DNA of 45,624 nt from Candidatus Baldrarchaeota archaeon (lineage in GTDB: Archaea > Asgardarchaeota > Baldrarchaeia > Baldrarchaeales > DXJG01), in the NCBI GenBank assembly GCA_030587435.1, contig JAUQZC010000169.1:1-45624 (forward strand), given 5' to 3'. How positions within the stretch are numbered: position 1 is the first letter of the stretch; each line of letters begins with the position of its first letter. Below are positions 1 to 8,672 of this stretch, piece after piece. The position numbers and the translations under genes were made by a program. Under the pieces are notes generated by a model. The model searched no databases, was not told the origin of the DNA, and saw nothing but the letters and a program-made list of their open reading frames with translations.

Positions 1-76
1 AATAATAAATTTTACTGTGATTTTAACATTTAATGATAAAAAGAGAAAAGGGGTTAAGAGTTACTTAGAGAACTGT

Positions 77-307
77 TTATCGAGGTCTTCGCGGGTAATA
101 CCATGTTGGTGGTATTAGCATGTATCTTGGAACTAGATGTATTGCTTGTCGCGGGCATGAGCGGGCGCATAAGCCGCATCCCATGCAGATCATCCAGTTT
201 ACTCTTGCTTTTCCTTCTATTACTTTTATAGCTCCGGTTGGGCAGTATCTTTCACATGTTTTACAGCCGATGCATTTGTTTTTATTAACATAGGCTACAA
301 AAAACAC
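77..307 (-). CDS. Small 2[4Fe-4S] ferredoxin
   Basis: A 76-residue cytoplasmic electron carrier. Two complete cluster motifs are visible: C12-x2-C15-x2-C18-x3-C22-P and C41-x2-C44-x2-C47-x3-C51-P, the standard dicluster ferredoxin layout. After residue 55 there is a short tail rich in Pro, Tyr and Arg that is not part of the fold. The GTG start at 307 has an AGGAGA Shine-Dalgarno site about 8 nt upstream. It lies about 70 nt downstream of the DUF5320-like gene on the same strand, so the two are probably cotranscribed. In other archaea such pairs sit near MinD/NifX-type Fe-S proteins; I infer a role in Fe-S or redox handling, but the partner enzyme is not in view. Confidence 0.9.
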   Translation of the reverse strand: MFFVAYVNKNKCIGCKTCERYCPTGAIKVIEGKARVNWMICMGCGLCARSCPRQAIHLVPRYMLIPPTWYYPRRPR

Positions 308-376
308 TTACGTCTCTCCTAACAACTTTAAATGTACATATTCGCTTATATTCGGGTTAAGTTTTGTTTTGGCGAT

Positions 377-649
377 TTATTTTTTCAGTTCCTCTATGCG
401 TTTTCTAATTTCGTTTAGTTGCTGTTCTAGGAACTTTGCTTGTTCTTCTAACATTTTTATTTCTTCTTCCTTTGAGAGTCCTGGAGGAGTCATGTATCCT
501 GGCGCGTAAGGCGTTGTTGGGTAAATGCTTATCCACCAAGGCATCCATGGATAGAACCAGGGCCAAGGCCAATATCTGTATGTGTATCTGAACCAGTTTA
601 TTATGTATGGGAGTAGGAACCATCCGAATGGTCCCATTCCGAACGGCAT
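377..649 (-). CDS. DUF5320-like protein with C-terminal coiled coil
   Basis: A 90-residue protein. The N-terminal half is rich in Gly, Pro, Trp and Tyr (starts MPFGMGPFG, then many WP/YP pairs). A charged Glu/Lys helix from about residue 57 to the end reads as a coiled coil (EEEIKMLEEQAKFLEQQ). This architecture matches small archaeal DUF5320 proteins, which often neighbour NifX/MinD-type Fe-S genes. I chose the ATG at 649 because a GGTGAT Shine-Dalgarno site lies 4 nt upstream; an in-frame ATG at 661 would overlap that site and lacks its own. It is the first gene of a likely two-gene operon with the ferredoxin. Function is unknown. Confidence 0.75.
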   Translation of the reverse strand: MPFGMGPFGWFLLPYIINWFRYTYRYWPWPWFYPWMPWWISIYPTTPYAPGYMTPPGLSKEEEIKMLEEQAKFLEQQLNEIRKRIEELKK

Positions 650-732
650 TGTGATCACCATGGTTCATTGTTTCACTAATATTGTGCAATAGCACAAAAT
701 ATATTTTTCGATTTACTACTTCGTGTAGCAGA

Positions 733-748
733 TTTAGGGAACGCTAAA
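733..748. promoter_or_regulatory. Candidate iron-box-like palindrome upstream of DUF5320/ferredoxin
   Basis: The sequence TTTAGGGAACGCTAAA has TTTAG/CTAAA arms around a 6-nt spacer. Its length and arms match the perfect palindrome at 12772-12787 and the feoA site at 35252-35265. It is upstream of an AT-rich TATA-like stretch (about 696-708) that would drive the minus-strand operon. Operator status is inferred from this similarity only. Confidence 0.4.
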
Positions 749-774
749 AACAAAATATGAAAAACAGTTGTATT

Positions 775-1632
775 TCATATTTCTATAGTTTTTCCAACTC
801 CTACATCAATATAATTATCACCAAATGCTTCTTTAAACATGTTTCTCGCAAGGTCTCCGCTACAGTGGCATGGAGCAACCATTTCTACACCTAAATCTTT
901 AAGTTGTTCAATAATAGATGAAATTTCTTTTTCAGATGCTCCTATTAAATGAAAGCCTCCGATAAGAAGATACACATTAGTATTGGTTAGCTGTTCGACT
1001 TTTTCAACAATTTTTACAAGGCCTGGATGAGCGCAACCCGTAACAATTACAAGGCCTTTTGACGTGTTTACTAGGAGGGATTGTTCCTTAATGGTTGTTC
1101 CCAGTTCCCCTGTGGTAGCTACACCTTCACAGATAACAGTTGCATTTTTAATTTCAACAAGTTCACATCCATAGCTTCTTATCTCATTTTTAAAAGAGCT
1201 TGGAAAACTAGATGGCACATAGACCTTAACATGATTATTTAAACTGAGAATACCGGTTAATCCTCCTACATGATCTCCATGTATATGAGAAAGAACTATT
1301 ATTTGAATTTCCCCTACACTGATATTCAACACATTCATATTATAAAGCAAGGTTTCAGGATCTCCACCAGTATCAAAAAGGATGGTAGTCCCGCTTGCAT
1401 TAATGAAACAGCTGAATCCCCAAGCAGTTTTCAATCGTTCATCAAAAGGATAGTTATCATAAGGCACTGTCAACTTAACATGTTTTGCAATCCCTATGTT
1501 TAGCGTCTTTGTAACTTTGAACGTTTCTTTTTCACTTTTCCATGTACTGTAAACAACAAAAGACACGTAAGAAGTAAAAGCAATAATTATGATGATTAAA
1601 ACTACTTTTAAATATTTGACGCAATCTTTCAT
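775..1632 (-). CDS. Membrane-anchored metallo-beta-lactamase-fold hydrolase
   Basis: A 285-residue protein. A Lys-containing N-terminus followed by one hydrophobic segment (residues about 8-28) suggests a signal anchor with the enzyme outside the membrane. The body carries the MBL metal motif HIHGDHVGG near residue 115, a downstream GCAHPG motif (about residue 199), GGFHL (about residue 226) and PCHCSG near the C-terminus, all metal-ligand regions of the family. The pattern resembles COG1237-type hydrolases, including those annotated as ribofuranosylaminobenzene phosphate synthase-like. The natural substrate cannot be read from sequence. It is a single gene upstream of the DUF5320 operon with about 26 nt between its stop and the 733-748 palindrome. 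Confidence 0.8.
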   Translation of the reverse strand: MKDCVKYLKVVLIIIIIAFTSYVSFVVYSTWKSEKETFKVTKTLNIGIAKHVKLTVPYDNYPFDERLKTAWGFSCFINASGTTILFDTGGDPETLLYNMNVLNISVGEIQIIVLSHIHGDHVGGLTGILSLNNHVKVYVPSSFPSSFKNEIRSYGCELVEIKNATVICEGVATTGELGTTIKEQSLLVNTSKGLVIVTGCAHPGLVKIVEKVEQLTNTNVYLLIGGFHLIGASEKEISSIIEQLKDLGVEMVAPCHCSGDLARNMFKEAFGDNYIDVGVGKTIEI

Positions 1633-1705
1633 GCGTCCTCATCTTCTATTCTAATCTAATTATTAAAATGCCATGATGACTATTAAATAATTTGTATCTG
1701 AAATT

Positions 1706-3034
1706 TTAATTGTTTGTTGTTAAACTTTTAGTTTTTCTAATATTTGTTTGCTTATATTCTGCTGTTATTAGAATACATTTAAACGTGTTTACGTTGTTTA
1801 GCTTAAATCCGTATGGTTGATAGCTCTTTAAAATATTATTTCGCTTCAGCATTTGGGTGGTGTAAGTGTTTGAACTGCGGAATTTTGCGTCGGAAAGAGG
1901 AGAGTCTCTTGTTCTCATAAGGTATATTGCTGCATTCTCCGTGAAACTCGTCGGATAAGTGTCATTTCTAAACTCTATTCTAAGTTTTAACCTATCTCCA
2001 GACGTATCGATTTCATAGATTCCACATAGAACTCTAACCCCGTTTGGGCCTCCGTAATCAAATATAATTTTTATTCGATGAGGTGTAACGTTGGTGTCGA
2101 CTTCATATGTAGCGTCCCAAGTATCAAAGTACCAGATATTTAGGAAATCTGCATATACAGCATGAAAAACTTCGCCGAAATATTTTGTATTTCTATGAAT
2201 GAAGGTTAGAATTTCAGGGTACCCATTAGGTTCCCAGTAACCATTATATACCCAAACCCCTGCAATATCATCTTCACTCATTCTCTCTGGAAATATTGGA
2301 TTTACCAGATTATGTTCAGCTTTGGTCATAAAGGGAACAAATTCTCCTCGAAGAAACGGTTGCAGCATTGTCTCATTAAATTTCTGGTATATTGCATCTC
2401 TTTCTGCTTTGCTTATATAGTCAAAAGGTGGAACCATACTTCCATTTTTATATTCACGATACCTCGTAAATAAGGTTCCCGTATCATTGTTAAAGTCGAC
2501 AACGCCCCAATCTATTAAATATACCTCTCTTTCTTCATAATATCTAGCATAGCCAATAATTTCACCTTTCTCCACGGTATCATTTACACTTACAAGCACT
2601 TCTCCAAAGTGGTCCCACCATGTCGCAATTGTATAGTTATGAAATATTATGAGTTTAATATCATCTTTATGTCGTTCTTCGATTTCAACAACAATTCCAT
2701 AGTCTGGTGCATAAATTGGAGCCTTCTTAGTAAAAATGAAACTCGTATGATCAAATCCTTCAGGGTGATTACCTCCATGCACGCCCCATGGACCTATTGG
2801 TCCAAGAGATGGATCGTCAGCCAAATCTTCTATATTTATGGGTAAAGATAGATTAGCGGTTCTATTTAGACGAGGATCGGTAAAAAACCATGGAATTTCT
2901 TCTTGAGCCCTCTCTGGAGGAGAATACTCTTCTTTGAAAATTAGCTTTTTTATCCATGGTGGAGGAGGAACGATTATGAGAACAAGTGCAATAATTAGAA
3001 TGACAAGCACTATGGTGAGAGTTTTTGTTTTCAA
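1706..3034 (-). CDS. Secreted protein: M23-peptidase-like domain plus lipocalin-like domain
   Basis: A 442-residue protein with an N-terminal hydrophobic anchor (about residues 5-22, then PPPP). Residues about 80-185 resemble an M23/LytM endopeptidase core: a His...Asp pair in GGNHPEGFDH, the strand APDYGIVVEI, WWDHFG where the family has Y(G)HL, and VNDTVEKGEIIGY. The usual C-terminal HLHFE ligand motif is replaced by YLIDWGV, so zinc catalysis is doubtful. Residues about 255-380 resemble the secreted lipocalin-like domain TIGR03067 (a YEVD...TP segment, then GIYEID and LKLRIEF). The last 40 residues look unconserved. Likely an envelope protein; this domain pairing is unusual. Confidence 0.6.
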   Translation of the reverse strand: MKTKTLTIVLVILIIALVLIIVPPPPWIKKLIFKEEYSPPERAQEEIPWFFTDPRLNRTANLSLPINIEDLADDPSLGPIGPWGVHGGNHPEGFDHTSFIFTKKAPIYAPDYGIVVEIEERHKDDIKLIIFHNYTIATWWDHFGEVLVSVNDTVEKGEIIGYARYYEEREVYLIDWGVVDFNNDTGTLFTRYREYKNGSMVPPFDYISKAERDAIYQKFNETMLQPFLRGEFVPFMTKAEHNLVNPIFPERMSEDDIAGVWVYNGYWEPNGYPEILTFIHRNTKYFGEVFHAVYADFLNIWYFDTWDATYEVDTNVTPHRIKIIFDYGGPNGVRVLCGIYEIDTSGDRLKLRIEFRNDTYPTSFTENAAIYLMRTRDSPLSDAKFRSSNTYTTQMLKRNNILKSYQPYGFKLNNVNTFKCILITAEYKQTNIRKTKSLTTNN

Positions 3035-3342
3035 AGTACTCTCACCGTGGATTAATTTTAATTAAAATTAATTTATTTACATTTTAAGTTGCTTAAAACT
3101 TAGGTTATACCCCGAATATTATCTTTAATTACAGTAATGCACCACTATGCATTTAACATTTTCCCCACGACAGCCCATAAAGCAATATCAATAAGCATCA
3201 ACTAGATTCTAAATATGAGCTGGTTCTAAATCAAAGTACTCTAATCAAACACATATGGTTCACAAACAGCTAAACAAAAATTTTTAAACCTATTTTTGAT
3301 CGACTTTATCTTTAAAATGTATAGATTTCATAATATTACTTT
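3035..3342. promoter_or_regulatory. Intergenic region with TATA box for the methyltransferase gene
   Basis: About 300 nt of AT-rich divergent spacer with no gene seen. TTTAAAAT at 3311-3318 is centred about 28 nt upstream of the ATG at 3343 and no Shine-Dalgarno site precedes that ATG, which fits a leaderless archaeal transcript. Confidence 0.45.
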
Positions 3343-4179
3343 ATGAGTTTCGATGAAGTGAGAAGGTACTATGATTTAATGGCTGAGGAAGAGTGGCGAA
3401 GGCTCTTTAAGGATGCGTATCATCAACTTGAATTTATTGTTACAATGCATTATCTTGGAAAATATCTTCCTAAAAGCGGGTTGATACTTGATGCTGGCGG
3501 TGGACCTGGAAGATATACCGTAGAACTAGCTAAGAAAGGTTACGACGTAATATTACTGGACTTGTCGCCTAAATGTTTAGAACTAGCGGAAAAGAAGATT
3601 AAAGAAGCAGGTGTTGAAGATAGAGTTAAGAAGATTGTTGAAGGGAACGTTGTAGATCTATCTATGTTTGATGATAATACTTTTGACGCTGTACTTTGTT
3701 TAGGTCCCCTCTCACATTTAATTGAGGAGGAAGATAGAGAAAAAGCTGCAAATGAACTTGTAAGAGTTGCTAAGCCGGGAGCTTACCTTTTTATTTCAGT
3801 AATTGGTAGGTATGGTGTTTTCAGAACCATTCTACAAAGATATCAATATAATCTAGTCGATCCATCTCACCAAGAACTATTTGAGAAGGGTATTCACCGT
3901 AAGGAGTGGCATAAAGATCTCCCGCCTGAAAAAGGGTTTACAGATGCATATTTTTTTCATCCAGAGGAGTTGAAACAGCTTTTTGAAAGTAAGGGAGTTG
4001 AAACTGTGGATATGGCTGCTTGTGAAGGGCTGTCAGCTCACCTTCAAGAGGAAACTAATAAACTGTATGAAGACAAAGAGAAATGGGAAAGGTGGGTGGA
4101 GATTATTCTTCAAACATGTAATGATCCGTCGATCGTTGGAGTAAGTGAACACATACTCTACATAGGTAGAAAGAAGTGA
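3343..4179 (+). CDS. Class I SAM-dependent methyltransferase
   Basis: A 278-residue soluble enzyme. Motif I LDAGGGPGRYTVELA (about residues 49-63) and the acidic strand end VILLDLSP (about 69-76) form the SAM site; FDAVLCLGPLSHL (about 117-129) is the motif IV/post-IV region seen in ubiE-like methyltransferases. The C-terminal third has an inserted helical region (FHPEELKQLFESKG) typical of substrate-capping segments. Substrate is unknown. The ATG at 3343 appears leaderless (TATA box 28 nt upstream). It is followed after 58 nt by the CofE-like gene on the same strand, but nothing ties their functions. Confidence 0.8.
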   Translation: MSFDEVRRYYDLMAEEEWRRLFKDAYHQLEFIVTMHYLGKYLPKSGLILDAGGGPGRYTVELAKKGYDVILLDLSPKCLELAEKKIKEAGVEDRVKKIVEGNVVDLSMFDDNTFDAVLCLGPLSHLIEEEDREKAANELVRVAKPGAYLFISVIGRYGVFRTILQRYQYNLVDPSHQELFEKGIHRKEWHKDLPPEKGFTDAYFFHPEELKQLFESKGVETVDMAACEGLSAHLQEETNKLYEDKEKWERWVEIILQTCNDPSIVGVSEHILYIGRKK

Positions 4180-4237
4180 TTTGTTTTGCTCATTTTAACT
4201 GAGTTAAGTTGTTGTGTTATTGTATGGAAGTGGTAGT

Positions 4238-5140
4238 ATGGTTGTGAAGATTGAAATGTTTGGTTTGAAGTTGCCTGAAATCAAACCGGGAGACGATTTA
4301 GTTAGGTTGATATTGGATGAAGCTTCACGAACAGCTGGTGGCATAAAGGATGGTGACATTATAGTTGTAACGAGTAAAATTGTCTCTAAGGCATACAACT
4401 TTTTAATTAAGTTAGATGAAGTTGAACCTTCAAAAGAGGCTTATAAACTAGCTAAAAAACTTAACATGGATCCGAGGTTTATTCAAGCCGTGCTTGATCA
4501 AAGCGACGAAATACTTTTTGTGTTCCCATTCTACGAGCTTGTTAAAGAAGGGATAATTAGCTTGGAGAAAATTTCGAAGAATGTTGCTGAGGCATATGAA
4601 GTTTTAAAGAGAATTCCATATATGTTGGTTGTTAGGAGAGGAAATCAAATTTATACTGATGCGGGATTGGATTTTTCAAATAATCCTGAAGGCATACTTA
4701 GTGCTTTACCTAAAAACTTGGATAAAATTGCCAAAGAGATCAGGAGAAAAATATTTGAATTAACCGGGAAGGACGTGGCTGTCGTTATAAGTGATACTGA
4801 AATGTGGCTGTCGCTTGGTTCTTTAGATTTTGCTAGAGGCTCCTCTGGCATCGAAGTCGTTTCAAAGGATTTCGGGGAACTAGATTTATATGGTAAACCT
4901 AAATTTGGCGGAGTGGACCACGTTGCGCATGAAATTGCTTGTGCAGCAGCTCTCTTAATGGGGCAAACAGCAAAAGGGATCCCCGCAGTCATAATTAGAG
5001 GATGTCAATATCAAAGAAGCGAAGAAGGTATATCGAATTATCAGATAGACTTAGAAAACGTAAGAGAAATAATTAAAAAGATAATTAAATGTTCCATTAA
5101 AACGTTAGGCCTAAAATGGTTACTAAAAATTTTAAAGTAG
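4238..5140 (+). CDS. CofE-like protein (coenzyme F420-0:gamma-glutamyl ligase family)
   Basis: A 300-residue protein with the family pattern PEIKPGDDL at the N-terminus, DGDIIVVTSKIVSKA (about residues 37-51), a DPRFIQAVL segment, VVISDTE (about 182-188), and a C-terminal MGQT...PAVIIRG. In the known family CofE adds glutamates to F420-0 with GTP. The usual SDTFGR-type motif is altered here to SDTEMWL and the ANAGVD-type segment to TDAGLD, so this may be a paralogue with a changed substrate. I chose the ATG at 4238 over an in-frame GTG at 4214 because family homology starts there and a GGAAGTGG purine run precedes it. Confidence 0.7.
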   Translation: MVVKIEMFGLKLPEIKPGDDLVRLILDEASRTAGGIKDGDIIVVTSKIVSKAYNFLIKLDEVEPSKEAYKLAKKLNMDPRFIQAVLDQSDEILFVFPFYELVKEGIISLEKISKNVAEAYEVLKRIPYMLVVRRGNQIYTDAGLDFSNNPEGILSALPKNLDKIAKEIRRKIFELTGKDVAVVISDTEMWLSLGSLDFARGSSGIEVVSKDFGELDLYGKPKFGGVDHVAHEIACAAALLMGQTAKGIPAVIIRGCQYQRSEEGISNYQIDLENVREIIKKIIKCSIKTLGLKWLLKILK

Positions 5141-5308
5141 AATATAAAAGGTTTTCATTAACTTAAATACTTTTATTTACCCTTTTGAATTCTTTTCGAA
5201 ACATAACATAGCAAGTAGGTTTCTTTATGTTCAACAATGAAACAATGAAAAAGATTCGGGGAATGTTTTGTTTACTGTGTTTAGAGGGCTTTGAATTAGG
5301 AAATGAAG

Positions 5309-5872
5309 TTAGATTTCTTTGGTTTTCCTAAATATCTTGGTTAACATGTTGTAAACATTTTCTTCTTGTGCACGTTTTGTTAAATAATCTATGTCCAGTT
5401 CATCTTTCATGTTTATTATTACTGAGAGAGCATCTTCTATATCTTGCGGTGAGCCGTAGATAAGTTTGGCAACTATGAGGTCTTCAGGAGCTTCTATCCA
5501 CGTTTTTAAGCCAAAAAGTGTAATTTTACGCCTATTTTTTATGGCAATTTGATCAAGCTTTGTATTTATACCTTTAGCATCAATTCTAAAGGGAGATAAT
5601 TTATCGAAAACAGAGAAATGCGAACCTTCAATTAGCGCATCAACTATTTCTTCCGCTGTTACATCTAGGTTAAACTTTGAGAAAATAGCTACTAAATTTT
5701 CTATTTTCTCTTTTTCTGAAGCTTTTAAGTCGATAATAACATCTATATTCATGGTTGTTCTTGGTCTTCCGTAAATAATGGCTGCGATTCCTCCGATAAT
5801 AACATAGTTAACCATAGATTTATTTAGTGCTGAAACTACTCGCTTCACAAATCCTTCAAAGCTATTTTCCAT
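5309..5872 (-). CDS. Nucleotidyltransferase-fold protein (DUF6036/AbiEii-like), possible toxin
   Basis: A 187-residue protein. NYVIIGGIAAIIYG followed by RTTMNIDVII matches the nucleotidyltransferase core, with the GG...Y motif and the N-x-D pair that holds the metal. APEDLIVAKLIYG and the following DALSVI segment resemble the C-terminal part of AbiEii/MNT-type proteins. Such proteins act as AMP- or nucleotide-transferring toxins or as tRNA-modifying enzymes. Its start overlaps the upstream 79-residue gene by 28 nt, a spacing typical of toxin-antitoxin pairs. The toxin role is inferred from fold and context. Confidence 0.7.
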   Translation of the reverse strand: MENSFEGFVKRVVSALNKSMVNYVIIGGIAAIIYGRPRTTMNIDVIIDLKASEKEKIENLVAIFSKFNLDVTAEEIVDALIEGSHFSVFDKLSPFRIDAKGINTKLDQIAIKNRRKITLFGLKTWIEAPEDLIVAKLIYGSPQDIEDALSVIINMKDELDIDYLTKRAQEENVYNMLTKIFRKTKEI

Positions 5873-6084
5873 TTCCCCTTGGTCTCCGTTAATTTTTCTC
5901 TTAACATTTTGAGAAGTTCTTCCTTTGAAGCTTCAGGGTGTTTTATTCTTAAATTTTCTAGCTGGATTTTGACAGTAAAATCTATAAGTTCCCCAGCTAT
6001 TTTAAGTGGATCTGCCCTCACTTTTTTTATCCTTTCAATGTCCTTTTTTATTTGTATTATCTTATGTTTGCTGGGAAAACGCAT
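5845..6084 (-). CDS. Small charged helical protein, putative antitoxin partner
   Basis: A 79-residue Lys/Glu-rich helical protein (residues about 8-60) that overlaps the downstream nucleotidyltransferase gene by 28 nt. An AGAGGGTAG purine run lies just upstream of the ATG. No DNA-binding motif is evident. I do not recognise the family; the antitoxin label rests on size, order and overlap with a nucleotidyltransferase-type toxin candidate. Confidence 0.55.
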   Translation of the reverse strand: MRFPSKHKIIQIKKDIERIKKVRADPLKIAGELIDFTVKIQLENLRIKHPEASKEELLKMLREKLTETKGKWKIALKDL

Positions 6085-6256
6085 TTCTACCCTCTACCTA
6101 AATTGCACATTCACCTATTCACTTATGGTATAATATATTTATTTTCGACTTGTGTAGTTTAACGACTTTTAAGTAATACGTTACTAGAAGAAGACCACTT
6201 TATTTCTTGTTAACATGTTAAATTCATAGTAATGCAGGAACTGTTTAGTTAACATT

Positions 6257-6386
6257 TATTTCACTGCCTTTCTCATTCCATATTTATCCATAGCTTAATA
6301 ATTTCCTTGCCGCTAACTGAAGGGTCAAATTTAGGAGTCCAAGGAGCAGATTTACCGCAGTGAACATGTGAATCCCATATCTCCAT
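6257..6386 (-). pseudogene. Amidohydrolase N-terminal fragment
   Basis: Starting at ATG 6386 (good GGAGGG Shine-Dalgarno site) the frame reads MEIWDSHVHCGKS, the DxHxH metal motif at the start of TIM-barrel amidohydrolases (amidohydrolase-2 family). It stops at 6273 after 37 codons. A shifted frame continues DKYGMRKAV before a stop at 6257. The rest of the roughly 280-residue enzyme is absent: the next sequence downstream is unrelated spacer. Read as a truncated, frameshifted remnant. Confidence 0.55.
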
Positions 6387-6445
6387 TTAAATTCCCTCCA
6401 TTCAAACATAACATATTTTATCCATACTATTTTACATGTTCTATT

Positions 6446-7969
6446 TTAGTAGCCGCATGGTAGGCCGTCTCCTCTAACATCGGAAACGCCTATTAATGTT
6501 TTATCTTTTTTATATATTCCTTGAGCTACGCCAGTTCTCCCTGGATACTTCAACTTCACATATATTTCATTGTTAGTAATTTTGTAGCCTTCTTCGACAA
6601 GTATTTTTTCTCCGTCCCATAGGAATCTAGGTGCTTCTAGTGCTTCCCAAATAGACATTTCATAATCAACTATGTTACTTACGAATAAGGCGTGTTGCTG
6701 TGGTCTGAAATCGCCGCCGCTTGCACCTAAAGCTGCAAAAACACCTTCATCGTCTTCTAAAAGTAAAGCTGAAAGGGTGTGAAGTGAACGTTTCCTAGGT
6801 TCTAATTTGTTAGGTCCTTCAAATTTAAAGTAAGAGCCACGATTGTTTAATGGGATTCCTAGGCTTTTAACAACTATGCGGGATCCAAATGGATGGAATA
6901 GGCTTTGAATAGCTGAAACGATATTTCCATCTTTGTCAGCGACTGCGAAATATGTTGTATCTCCATTACTTAATTTCATGTTTTTGACGGATTGAGGTAT
7001 TTCTTTTAGAAGTTCTTGAGCAAAGCTTTTTGAAATAAATTTAGCTAAATCAATGTTAATAAATCTTGGATCGCTTAGCTGGTTGTCTCGTTCTCTGTAA
7101 GCGAGCTTCGCTACCTCCGTCATTAATCTTATTCTTTTTTCAGAAAAAGGGTCAATGTTTTTGAGGTTTAACTCTTCTAACATGTTTAACATGAGTAGAG
7201 TTGTTGCACCCATGCTATTAGGCGGTATTTCATAGACACGAACATTATGATATGTTGTGGAAATTGGTTTACACCATTCAGGTTTAAAGTCGCTGAAATC
7301 TGAAACTGAAAAAACTTCTTCCTCCCTATTTAGGTAGCTCACTATTTCCTCTGCTATCCACCCACTATAGAAAACATCCGACTCTTCACGGGCAATAGAC
7401 TTCAAGACTTCAGCTAAATTTTTCTGTTTTAATATTTCTCCAACTTTTGGAGGTCTACCATTGATAAGATAGTTTTCCCGAAAACCTTCGTCAGCAAGGT
7501 TTTTTGCACCAAACTCTATTGCATGTGAAAGACTCCAATATACTGGAAACCCGTTTTCAGCGAAACTTATAGGATCCTTGAGTAGTTCACTGAATTCAAT
7601 AGAACCAAATTTCCTATGTAACTCGTTTAACCCAGCAACTAGACCCGGGACAGTTACAGAGAACGGGGAGAAAGTTGGCATTTCTCTGTAACCTAAATTT
7701 TTCAGAAACTCAATTGTCAACTTTTTTGGAGCCCAGCCGCTTGAATTAAGACAATAAATTTTACCTTGGTCAGCAGAATAAAATAATGCGAAGAAATCGC
7801 CTCCAAGTCCACCTAAATGTGGCTGGGTTACAGCCAAAGTGAAACTAGCAGCTATAGTGGCGTCAAATGCATTCCCACCATTCATTAAAATTTTGGTTCC
7901 TGTTACAGAGGCGAGAGGATTCTCAGAAGCAACAACGCCATTATAGGCCAGAAAAGGAGTTTTAAACAT
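6446..7969 (-). CDS. ggt: Gamma-glutamyltransferase / gamma-glutamyl hydrolase family protein
   Basis: A 507-residue Ntn-hydrolase precursor. ENPLASVTGTKILMNGGNA near the N-terminus, PHLGGLGGD (about residues 57-65), and GDTTYFAVAD (about 340) with the conserved Thr that becomes the N-terminal nucleophile after self-cleavage are all present. GASGGDFRPQQ and the terminal GDGLPCGY match the small-subunit end. In the family it cleaves glutathione or other gamma-glutamyl compounds; some archaeal members act as cephalosporin-acylase-like or unknown amidases. No signal peptide is seen at the chosen start, so it may be cytoplasmic. An in-frame ATG at 8095 would add 42 unconserved hydrophobic residues, so I chose the ATG at 7969, where family homology begins. 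Confidence 0.88.
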   Translation of the reverse strand: MFKTPFLAYNGVVASENPLASVTGTKILMNGGNAFDATIAASFTLAVTQPHLGGLGGDFFALFYSADQGKIYCLNSSGWAPKKLTIEFLKNLGYREMPTFSPFSVTVPGLVAGLNELHRKFGSIEFSELLKDPISFAENGFPVYWSLSHAIEFGAKNLADEGFRENYLINGRPPKVGEILKQKNLAEVLKSIAREESDVFYSGWIAEEIVSYLNREEEVFSVSDFSDFKPEWCKPISTTYHNVRVYEIPPNSMGATTLLMLNMLEELNLKNIDPFSEKRIRLMTEVAKLAYRERDNQLSDPRFINIDLAKFISKSFAQELLKEIPQSVKNMKLSNGDTTYFAVADKDGNIVSAIQSLFHPFGSRIVVKSLGIPLNNRGSYFKFEGPNKLEPRKRSLHTLSALLLEDDEGVFAALGASGGDFRPQQHALFVSNIVDYEMSIWEALEAPRFLWDGEKILVEEGYKITNNEIYVKLKYPGRTGVAQGIYKKDKTLIGVSDVRGDGLPCGY

Positions 7970-8130
7970 AGCGAACACCGTTTTGAGGTTGTAAGCAATA
8001 TAGAAGTCTTTTAACACATACAAATAAAAATCTTGCTCTGAAATCGTAAATAACATAATCATGTTATTTAGGAATAGTACGATTTTCGCGACCATAACTT
8101 CTCATCAGCCATTAGATGCTTCGAGAAACA

Positions 8131-8175
8131 TATAAAAATAGAAAACCCATAGTGTCTTGTAAAGTGGGGAGGTGA
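8131..8175 (+). promoter_or_regulatory. TATA box and start-deciding Shine-Dalgarno site of the ferritin gene
   Basis: TATAAAAA (8131-8138) is a good archaeal TATA box. GGAGGTGA (8168-8175) is a near-perfect Shine-Dalgarno site. The GTG at 8172 lies inside it, so translation should begin at TTG 8181, 5 nt after it. Confidence 0.6.
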
Positions 8176-8180
8176 AAAGT

Positions 8181-8672
8181 TTGGGTAAGAAAGCTCGTGA
8201 AATCGTTAAGGGGGATATTGAAGAATTAATACGCCTTCTTAACAAAGCATATGCTGACGAATGGATTGCATACTTCTATTACCTGCATGCTGCTAAAATG
8301 GCAAAAGGATTAAATGCACCTACTGTTGCAGAAGCACTAGAAAAAGCAGCAAAAGATGAATTGGAACACATGAATGAACTTGCAGAAAGAATAATTCATT
8401 TAGGCGGTGAACCGATAAGAGATTTCGGTAAACTTGTTTCAGAAGCTAATTGTCCACGTGTTGAACTCCCTACCGATTGGGGAGATCTAAAAGCCATATT
8501 AAGAGCTGTTATTGATGCTGAACGTTGCGCAATCGATGTTTACAACAAAATGTTGGAATGGTTACAAAACATCGGTAAGGACCCAGTAACATGGCAAGTT
8601 GTCAGACATATTATGCAAGAAGAAATTGAACACGAAGACCTATTTGAGACTATATTAGGGGAAGACTACTAA
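8181..8672 (+). CDS. DPSL/thioferritin-type ferritin-like protein
   Basis: A 163-residue four-helix ferritin-like protein. Two Glu-x-x-His motifs supply the diiron site (DELEHMNE near residue 62 and EEIEHED near 150), with Glu in DEWIAYFYY and AERCAIDVY as partner ligands. A pair of cysteines, in EANCPRVE and AERCAID, flanks the site; such a pair marks the archaeal DPSL/thioferritin group rather than classical Dps or bacterioferritin. These proteins form cages that store iron and use it to remove peroxide. The TTG start at 8181 is chosen from the Shine-Dalgarno site. Its own promoter and monocistronic layout suggest stress- or iron-responsive control, though no TTAG-type box is seen here. Confidence 0.85.
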   Translation: MGKKAREIVKGDIEELIRLLNKAYADEWIAYFYYLHAAKMAKGLNAPTVAEALEKAAKDELEHMNELAERIIHLGGEPIRDFGKLVSEANCPRVELPTDWGDLKAILRAVIDAERCAIDVYNKMLEWLQNIGKDPVTWQVVRHIMQEEIEHEDLFETILGEDY

